From Leucobacter chromiisoli (GTDB lineage: Bacteria > Actinomycetota > Actinomycetes > Actinomycetales > Microbacteriaceae): a stretch of DNA of 64,000 nt. Where the stretch lies: NCBI RefSeq assembly GCF_016522505.1, contig NZ_JAEHOH010000001.1, positions 248,001 through 312,000 on the forward strand, read 5' to 3'. A program made the translations under genes and the position numbers. The notes below the pieces were generated by a model. The model did not search any database, had not been told where the DNA came from, and was given only the letters and a program-made list of their open reading frames with translations. Positions 58,206 to 64,000 of the stretch are shown here, one piece after another (the stretch's first letter is position 1; the number at the start of each line of letters is the position of its first letter).

Positions 58206-60692
58206 GTGGGAGTCCGAAGCGTGTCGCGCCGAAGCGGGTATCCGCTACTGGCGCTCTTCACGGCGTTGCTCGTCGCATTCTCCCTGATGCAGGCCCCTCC
58301 GGCCCACGCCGCGAACGTGACCGACGGATTCGACCCGGGGAACATCATCTCCGACGAGAACTTCTACGGCGGCAACGCGATGAGCGCCTCGCAGGTGCAG
58401 AGCTTCCTGAACCAGCGGGTGCCCGACTGCACCATCGGCGATCCGGGCCGCGCGCCCGGCTCCGCCTGGGGCAGCACCAGGATCGCCAACAACTGCCTGC
58501 GGGACTTCCGCGTGACGACGCAGAGCCGGCCCGCGAACGCCTACTGCGGCGCCTACGGCGGCGTGGCGAACGAGACGGCCGCCAGCATCATCGCCAGGGT
58601 GGGCCAGGCCTGCGGCATCAGCCAGCGGGTGCTGCTCATCATGCTCGAGAAGGAGCAGAGCCTCGTCACCGACACCTGGCCGACGGTGCGGCAGTTCGAC
58701 GTGGCGATGGGCTACGCCTGCCCCGACTCGGGCCCTGGCGGCTCGGCGAACTGCGACTCGGCGTACTACGGCTTCTTCAACCAGGTGTACCGGGCGGCCT
58801 GGCAGCTGAAGGTGTACCGCGCGCACCCCAACAGCTACAACTACAAGCCCTTCCAGAGCAACCGCATCCAGTGGCACCCGAACATCGGCTGCGGCACCTC
58901 CAACGTCTACATCGAGAACTGGGCGACGGCGGCCCTCTACATCTACACGCCCTACCGCCCGAACCAGGCGGCGCTGAACGCGGGCTGGGGCACGGGCGAC
59001 GCCTGCTCGAGCTACGGCAACCGCAACTTCTACAACTTCTACAAGACCTGGTTCGGGAACCCGAAGGTTGATGCCAACTACCCGAAGATCGATGAGAAGC
59101 GCGCCCAGAACTCCTGGCTGGGTGCGCCGACCTCGGAATACAACTACTACGACCACAATGGTGGTGGTGTCGTACGGGCATTCGAGAACGGTGCTGTAGC
59201 GTGGCGGTCCGGCACAAGCACGGCATTCATCCTGACCGGGGATTTCAGAACCTATTTCAGTAGTCAAGGCGGGATCACAGGACGCCTGGGTTGGCCGACT
59301 TCGGATCAGCAAGAGTGGGACCGCGGCAGGACCCAGGGGTTCCAAGGGGGTGCGGTCTCATCGAGCGCGGAACACGGTTTTGCGACCGTCACTGGCTCTA
59401 TCCGCGGTCATTACGCTGAATGGGCGCTGGCGTACAACGGCCCTCTTGGCTGGCCTACCGGAGAGCAGGTCTGCACAACGAGCACCCAATGCAGTCAGAA
59501 CTTTGAGAACGGACGTATTCTGCTCAGCGGCTCGGCCGTCTCCATCAGGATCCCCCAGATCGACTCGGTGGCCACCTCAGCAGCCTCGAAGCTCGGCGCC
59601 GTTACCCAGTCTGCTCGGGCCCAAGCTGCTCACGGTGGAGGATTCGTGCAGGCGCACAAGAACGGAGCCATCGCCTGGAGTAAGGCCACGGGCGCCCACA
59701 TCGTGGCCGGCGATATTCGAAAAGCGTATGGATCCGCGGGCGGTGTATCGGGACAGTACGGCTGGCCGACATCCGATCAGGTATGTGTTTCTGACGGATC
59801 ATGCTCTCAGAACTTCGTCGGCGGGACGATCCAGGTGGATGGCAACGGCAACGTCGTATCCATGACCAAGGATGTGCGGGATGCATATGAGGCGCTGAAG
59901 AAAGCGGGGATCGACCTGGGGAAGAGCCTCGGGGATACTCAGACTGTCTCTCAGGGCAAGGGGGGACGCGTTCACGCCTTCGAGAATGGTGCGATCGCGG
60001 CGTCGGATCGTACCGGCGCGTACGCCGTCATGGCTCCGATCCGGGCTCCGTTCGCTTCTGCCGGCGGCCTGGGAGGAGCGCTGGGTTGGCCGACGGGTAA
60101 CTCCAGAGTCGAGAGCGCCAACGGTGGAGGAACCCTTCAGGGGTTCGAGGGCGGTGCCATAACCAGTACGGCATCCGGGTCATACGTGCTTTCGGGGGTG
60201 ATGCGTACGGCTTTCGGCGCCCACGGCGGGCTCACCGGCACACTCGGATGGCCGCAATCGAACGCAGTCCAGCACACTGTGAAGGGTGGCGGTTCCGTTC
60301 AGGCATTCCAGGGCGGAGCCCTGGTTCAGCGCAATGGAACAACAGTTCCGGTTCTGCTCGACGGCGAAATCCGTAAGACCTTCGGTGCTGCGGGTGGCCT
60401 GGCCGGGACACCGGGATGGCCCACAGGAGAGGCGAGGACGGAGAGTGCGAACGGCGGCGGGGTAGTCCAAGGCTTCCAGAACGCGGCGATCGCTTCTTCC
60501 GTACATGGGACGTTCATGGTGACCGGCGAGATTCGCAGTTTCTACAGTGCTCAAGGGGGGCTGTCGGGGGCCCTGGGATGGCCTACGTCCGCCGCTACGA
60601 AGGTGGGGAACGAAGAACGGCAGTCGTTCCAGGGTGGAACGATCGTGCATGATCTCCGCACCGGAGTGAGCCGGATTGAAGCCATAGGATAA
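58206..60692 (+). CDS. Secreted LGFP-repeat protein with lysozyme-like N-terminal domain
   Basis: An 828-aa exported protein. The signal peptide ends near PAHA-AN (residue about 35). Residues about 36-290 form a Cys-containing domain with FYGGNAMSASQVQSFLN and VLLIMLEKEQSLVTDTWP; the Glu there suggests a glycan-hydrolase (lysozyme-like) site, which is inference. From about 295 to the end there are roughly ten LGFP-type repeats (LGWPTS, FENGAVAW, GDIRKAYGSAGGVSG). LGFP repeats are thought to bind the cell wall. Base composition falls sharply from about 59,060, near where the repeats begin. GTG start at 58206; the Shine-Dalgarno is weak. Confidence 0.88.
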   Translation: MGVRSVSRRSGYPLLALFTALLVAFSLMQAPPAHAANVTDGFDPGNIISDENFYGGNAMSASQVQSFLNQRVPDCTIGDPGRAPGSAWGSTRIANNCLRDFRVTTQSRPANAYCGAYGGVANETAASIIARVGQACGISQRVLLIMLEKEQSLVTDTWPTVRQFDVAMGYACPDSGPGGSANCDSAYYGFFNQVYRAAWQLKVYRAHPNSYNYKPFQSNRIQWHPNIGCGTSNVYIENWATAALYIYTPYRPNQAALNAGWGTGDACSSYGNRNFYNFYKTWFGNPKVDANYPKIDEKRAQNSWLGAPTSEYNYYDHNGGGVVRAFENGAVAWRSGTSTAFILTGDFRTYFSSQGGITGRLGWPTSDQQEWDRGRTQGFQGGAVSSSAEHGFATVTGSIRGHYAEWALAYNGPLGWPTGEQVCTTSTQCSQNFENGRILLSGSAVSIRIPQIDSVATSAASKLGAVTQSARAQAAHGGGFVQAHKNGAIAWSKATGAHIVAGDIRKAYGSAGGVSGQYGWPTSDQVCVSDGSCSQNFVGGTIQVDGNGNVVSMTKDVRDAYEALKKAGIDLGKSLGDTQTVSQGKGGRVHAFENGAIAASDRTGAYAVMAPIRAPFASAGGLGGALGWPTGNSRVESANGGGTLQGFEGGAITSTASGSYVLSGVMRTAFGAHGGLTGTLGWPQSNAVQHTVKGGGSVQAFQGGALVQRNGTTVPVLLDGEIRKTFGAAGGLAGTPGWPTGEARTESANGGGVVQGFQNAAIASSVHGTFMVTGEIRSFYSAQGGLSGALGWPTSAATKVGNEERQSFQGGTIVHDLRTGVSRIEAIG

Positions 60693-60748
60693 GGCGCCCA
60701 TGACGCTGGACACTCCATGCGCCATCCGAACGTGCCAACAGCACTGAC

Positions 60749-61915
60749 ATGCCGAGGAGAAACGTGTTTCAGTGGATGAGATCACGCTTGTTCGAGTTGC
60801 GATCCGAATCACGGCTGCGTCGAGGTGGCGCGCAGTTCCCACCGCTCGCACCCTCGGGAGGGTCGGTCGAGCGCGTGTACATCGGACCGGTCGGATCGGC
60901 CGGTCAGAACTATCAGTGGGCGCGCGCGCTCGAACGGGTGCGGCCGAATACAGCTGCCACCAGTATGCGTTTCTACGCGGGAGATGACACATTCGGATAT
61001 CCGGTGGATCAGGCTGTCTCACGGGACTACGCATCACGATCGCACAAGTGGCGGCGTCAACAGCGGGAGGCGCTGAATACCTACCGCGCCGTCGTCGTCG
61101 AGTCGGCTATGTCGCCCTTCGGGCAGGGCGACGCCAATGGTATCGCTGAGCAGATCCGACAATTGTGTGCAGCTGGCGCTTCCTGCGCTCTGCTGTTCCA
61201 CGGAAGCGATATCCGTGACCCGGAGACGCATATGAAAGCTGAGCCTCGTTCTCATTTTGCCGTGGATCCCGAGTTCCGGGCGAAGATGGCGACGAGAACC
61301 GCTTTCAGTCGTGAGGTAATCGCTCGAACAGGGATACCGGTTTTTGTCTCGACTCCGGCTCTTCTCAGCGAGGTCGAAGAAGCGACATGGTTGCCGGTGG
61401 TCGTGGATGTCGATGCTTGGCGCACGAACGAGCCTCCCCTCGCGCACGAAGGGCCCCCGAGGGTCGTGCACGCTCCCTCTCGTTCTTTCATCAAGGGGAC
61501 TGAACTCATCGAGCATCAACTGCGCGCGATGCACGAGGCCGGTGAGATCGAATATGTGCAGGTGAGCGGTATTCCGCACGCCGAGATGCCGGAGGTATAC
61601 CGCTCGGCAGATATTGTGCTCGACCACTTCCGCACGGGGAACTATGGCGTGGCAGCTGGTGAGGCGATGGCTGCGGGACGTGTTTGCGTCTCCCATGTGT
61701 CGGATATCGTGCGCACACGTACTCGCGAACTCACCGGAGAAGAGCTGCCCATCGTTCAGGCCACACCCGACGACCTCAGAGACGTGCTCCTAGGTCTGGC
61801 GAACGATCGACCCGCGGCGCGAAACATCGCGGAGAAGGGGCTGCGATTCGTACGCGCCTGGCACGACGGAACGCAGAGCGGCAGAGTGCTCGCAGACTGG
61901 CTCGAGCAGAGGTAG
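60749..61915 (+). CDS. Glycosyltransferase, GT4-like, low-GC relative to its surroundings
   Basis: A 388-aa GT-B type protein. RVYIGPVGSAGQNYQWARAL opens the fold and CALLFHGSDIRDPE follows. The donor domain has VVHAPSRSFIKGTELIEHQL and the acidic block YRSADIVLDHFRTGNYGVAAGEAMAAG, as in GT4 enzymes. Codon use is visibly richer in A/T than in the core of this window, matching the adjacent half of the LGFP gene, which suggests acquisition or allele exchange. The ATG at 60749 is used; an ATG at 60776 is possible. The sugar is unknown. Confidence 0.82.
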   Translation: MPRRNVFQWMRSRLFELRSESRLRRGGAQFPPLAPSGGSVERVYIGPVGSAGQNYQWARALERVRPNTAATSMRFYAGDDTFGYPVDQAVSRDYASRSHKWRRQQREALNTYRAVVVESAMSPFGQGDANGIAEQIRQLCAAGASCALLFHGSDIRDPETHMKAEPRSHFAVDPEFRAKMATRTAFSREVIARTGIPVFVSTPALLSEVEEATWLPVVVDVDAWRTNEPPLAHEGPPRVVHAPSRSFIKGTELIEHQLRAMHEAGEIEYVQVSGIPHAEMPEVYRSADIVLDHFRTGNYGVAAGEAMAAGRVCVSHVSDIVRTRTRELTGEELPIVQATPDDLRDVLLGLANDRPAARNIAEKGLRFVRAWHDGTQSGRVLADWLEQR

Positions 61916-62015
61916 TGCGGAGTTGGTTCCGTACTGTCCACGATGGCTCAGCAGTGTATCGAGTACTCTTGAGACCCAAGTACTGAAATGAAATAGAGAC
62001 GGGACCGAGGTACCG

Positions 62016-63128
62016 ATGCCAGTTGATTTCATCCCCCCTGCGAAGCCGATCATCGGTGACGAAGAGCGCGAGGCCGTCGATCGGGTGCTGCGATCGGGGA
62101 TGATCGCGCAGGGTCCGGAGGTCGCCGCGTTCGAGCAGGAGTTCGCGGAGCACTTCGTGGGCGGGCGTGCCACGGTAGCCGTGAACTCGGGTACGAGCGG
62201 GCAGCACCTCGGGCTCCTCGCGGCTGGCGTCGGGCCGGGTGACGAAGTGATCGTGCCGTCGTTCACGTTCGCGGCGACGGGCAACTCGGTGGCGCTGACG
62301 GGTGCGACTCCGGTGTTCGTGGACATCGAGCCCGACTACTTCACGCTGGATCCTGCGGCGGTGCGTGCGGCGATCACGCCGAAGACGAAGGGCATCATGC
62401 CGGTGCACCTCTACGGTCACCCGTTCCTGGTCGATGAGATCGAGGCGATTGCGAAGGAGCACGGTCTCGGGATCTACGAGGACGCGGCGCAGGCCCACGG
62501 GGCGAGCTGGGACGGCCGGCAGGTGGGCACGATCGGCGACTTCGCGATGTTCAGCCTCTACCCGACGAAGAACATGACGTCGGGCGAGGGGGGCATGGTC
62601 TCGTGCGCGAACGATGAGATCGCGCGGAACGTGCGGCTGCTGCGCAACCAGGGCATGGAGACGCAGTACGCCAACGAGGTGGTGGGTTTCAACGCCCGTA
62701 TGACCGATGTGCACGCGGCGATCGGTCGTGTGCAGCTCACCAGGGTCGATGGGTGGACGGTGCAGCGTCAGCGGAACGCGGCGGCTCTGAACGAGGGGCT
62801 CGCCGGGGTGCCGGGCGTGCAGACCCCGGGGGTTGCAGAGGGGGCGGTGCACGTCTATCACCAGTACACGGTCCGCCTCGATGCGGGTGAGCGGGATCGG
62901 ATCCGCGAGGCGTTGAAGGAGGAGCACGGGGTGGGGTCCGGTGTCTATTACCCGATCCCGAACCATCGACTGCCCTCACTCGCGGAGTTCGCTCCGGGTC
63001 TGGATCTTCCCGAGACCGAGCGTGCGGCGCGCGAGGTGCTGTCGTTGCCGGTGCATCCGTCACTCAGCGAGGGGGATCTCGACCGCATCGTCGCAGCGGT
63101 GGCCGATGTCGTGCGCGCCGGCGCGTGA
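62016..63128 (+). CDS. DegT/DnrJ/EryC1 family PLP-dependent aminotransferase
   Basis: A 370-aa sugar aminotransferase. NSGTSGQHLGLLAAGV, YEDAAQAHGASWDG and SLYPTKNMTSGEGGM (PLP-binding Lys) are the family landmarks. Members such as GnnB, WbpE and ArnB aminate keto-sugars on UDP or dTDP. With the Gfo/Idh dehydrogenase and LpxA-like acyltransferase of this cluster it could complete a UDP-3-acylamido-sugar route. The ATG lies about 100 bases after the previous gene, with a possible own promoter around TTGAGA at 61967. Confidence 0.92.
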   Translation: MPVDFIPPAKPIIGDEEREAVDRVLRSGMIAQGPEVAAFEQEFAEHFVGGRATVAVNSGTSGQHLGLLAAGVGPGDEVIVPSFTFAATGNSVALTGATPVFVDIEPDYFTLDPAAVRAAITPKTKGIMPVHLYGHPFLVDEIEAIAKEHGLGIYEDAAQAHGASWDGRQVGTIGDFAMFSLYPTKNMTSGEGGMVSCANDEIARNVRLLRNQGMETQYANEVVGFNARMTDVHAAIGRVQLTRVDGWTVQRQRNAAALNEGLAGVPGVQTPGVAEGAVHVYHQYTVRLDAGERDRIREALKEEHGVGSGVYYPIPNHRLPSLAEFAPGLDLPETERAAREVLSLPVHPSLSEGDLDRIVAAVADVVRAGA

Positions 63129-63147
63129 TCCGGGGAACCGCAGCAGC

Positions 63148-64000
63148 GTGAGAGTCGCGATCGCGAGCCGCATCTTCGAGCCCGAGCCGAGTGCGGCGTC
63201 GTTCAGACTCGCGGCGCTCGCGAATGCCTTCTCCGAGGCGGGCCACGAGGTCTCGGTGCTCACGGTCAGGCCGGTGCGATCTCAGCGGGACGACTCCGAC
63301 CGCAACCGACGCTACCGAGTTCGGAGATTCCCGGTGCTCAGGGACCGTACCGGGTACGTTCGCGGCTACCTGCAGTACATGAGTTTCGATGTTCCGCTAT
63401 TCTTCCGCGTGCTGTTCGGCCCGAAGCGCGACCTCGTCGTCGTCGAGCCTCCTCCGACGACCGGGTTCTTCGTGAGGCTCGCGACGGCGCTCAGGCGCAC
63501 TCCCTACGCCTACTACGCAGCCGACGTCTGGTCCGACGCCGCAGCCTCGACGGGGGCAGGCGGAGCGGTCGTAACCGTCGTGCGGAGTATGGAGCGGTTC
63601 GCTCTCTCAGGTGCTCGCGGTGTTCTCTCGGTCAATGCCGGAGTGAGCGAGCGCGTGCGGGAGCTGGCTCCTGGGAGCCGTATCCACACCGTCGGCAACG
63701 GCATCGACACGAAGGTGTTCACGGTCGACGGGCCGCGTCATCAGGGCGGCGCCTACGCGATCTATTCGGGCACCGCCTCCGAGTGGCAGGGGGCGGGGGT
63801 CTTCATCGATGCGCTCGAGCGCGTGCTCGATGAGCACCCCGGAGCGAAGCTCGTCTTTCTCGGGCAGGGCAGCGACTGGCCGGAACTCCAAGCCAGGGCC
63901 GCCCGGTTACCTGCAGGAGCAGTGGAGTTCGTGCCCACGGTACCGCCCGCGACGGCAGCCGAATGGATCCGCGGGGCCGTCGTGAGCCTCGCCTCGATCC
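63148..64000 (+). CDS. GT4 glycosyltransferase, partial (runs off the right edge)
   Basis: A frame of 284 codons stays open from GTG 63148 to the window end. It begins VRVAIASRIFEPEPSAASFR, with the N-terminal GT-B pattern of GT4 enzymes of the WcaI/FucT type. VGNGIDTKVF lies at the domain junction and YSGTASEWQGAGVFIDAL opens the donor-binding half. The C-terminal acidic motif lies beyond the window. It begins 19 bases after the aminotransferase stop and is likely in the same operon. No clear Shine-Dalgarno is seen. Confidence 0.85.
   Translation, partial: MRVAIASRIFEPEPSAASFRLAALANAFSEAGHEVSVLTVRPVRSQRDDSDRNRRYRVRRFPVLRDRTGYVRGYLQYMSFDVPLFFRVLFGPKRDLVVVEPPPTTGFFVRLATALRRTPYAYYAADVWSDAAASTGAGGAVVTVVRSMERFALSGARGVLSVNAGVSERVRELAPGSRIHTVGNGIDTKVFTVDGPRHQGGAYAIYSGTASEWQGAGVFIDALERVLDEHPGAKLVFLGQGSDWPELQARAARLPAGAVEFVPTVPPATAAEWIRGAVVSLASI

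Noticed and set aside
58206-60692. Internal sequence similarity as a mobile element or duplication
   Set aside because: The similarity is between LGFP protein repeats; no transposase or terminal inverted repeats are present.

Overview
The window is very GC-rich, densely coding DNA of an actinobacterium. The fused RmlC-RmlD enzyme, the TIGR03943/permease pair, frequent GTG starts, probable leaderless promoters and LGFP-repeat surface proteins point to a Microbacteriaceae-type chromosome (Leucobacter-like is my best guess, not proven). I see no rRNA or tRNA gene, CRISPR array, insertion sequence, phage gene or replication origin. No stretch longer than about 205 bases lacks a gene.

Layout. (1) 1-5971: molybdenum/formate block. 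A formate dehydrogenase alpha subunit runs off the left edge and contains an in-frame UGA followed by a SECIS-like hairpin, so it is almost certainly a selenoprotein. fdhD lies just upstream; moeA, mobA and a small DUF6457 gene run the other way. (2) 5968-11538: phosphonate block. A PhnX-like hydrolase and a GntR/UTRA regulator diverge from a TIGR03364 oxidoreductase and phnD-phnC-phnE. Two copies of one interrupted palindrome lie in the divergent promoter. (3) 11598-19849: two convergent operons, each starting at a Zur-box-like palindrome. One holds a permease with a His-rich loop, a TIGR03943 protein and a membrane-anchored Ig-like protein. The other holds an Opp/Nik/Cnt-type ABC importer with both permeases fused. 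This looks like a zinc-responsive metal or metallophore import locus. (4) 19952-23296: an alpha/beta hydrolase, then an MFS drug exporter with its MarR regulator and duplicated operators. (5) 23450-37532: purK and purE, normally neighbours, are separated by about 12 kb. That stretch carries a TetR-controlled catabolic island (M24 hydrolase, polyamine-type ABC importer, cupin, HDAC-family deacylase) and two proline/glutamine-rich membrane proteins that share a leucine-rich-repeat-variant module. (6) 37533-64000: an MFS protein, then a large cell-surface polysaccharide region. It has an LCP ligase, an OpgB/LtaS-like transferase, all dTDP-rhamnose genes, many glycosyltransferases, a Wzm/Wzt exporter, Gfo/Idh + LpxA-like + DegT genes for a probable diamino sugar, and a secreted LGFP-repeat protein.

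The most interesting points are these. The Wzt-type ATPase ends in LGFP repeats that align closely with those of the secreted protein 8 kb away, which suggests one glycan-recognition module used on both sides of the membrane. The secreted protein changes base composition mid-gene at about 59,060, as if its repeat half had been exchanged. The Zur-like boxes bracket an uncharacterised import locus. Three separate regulators (GntR, MarR, TetR) each have a pair of operators readable from the sequence.
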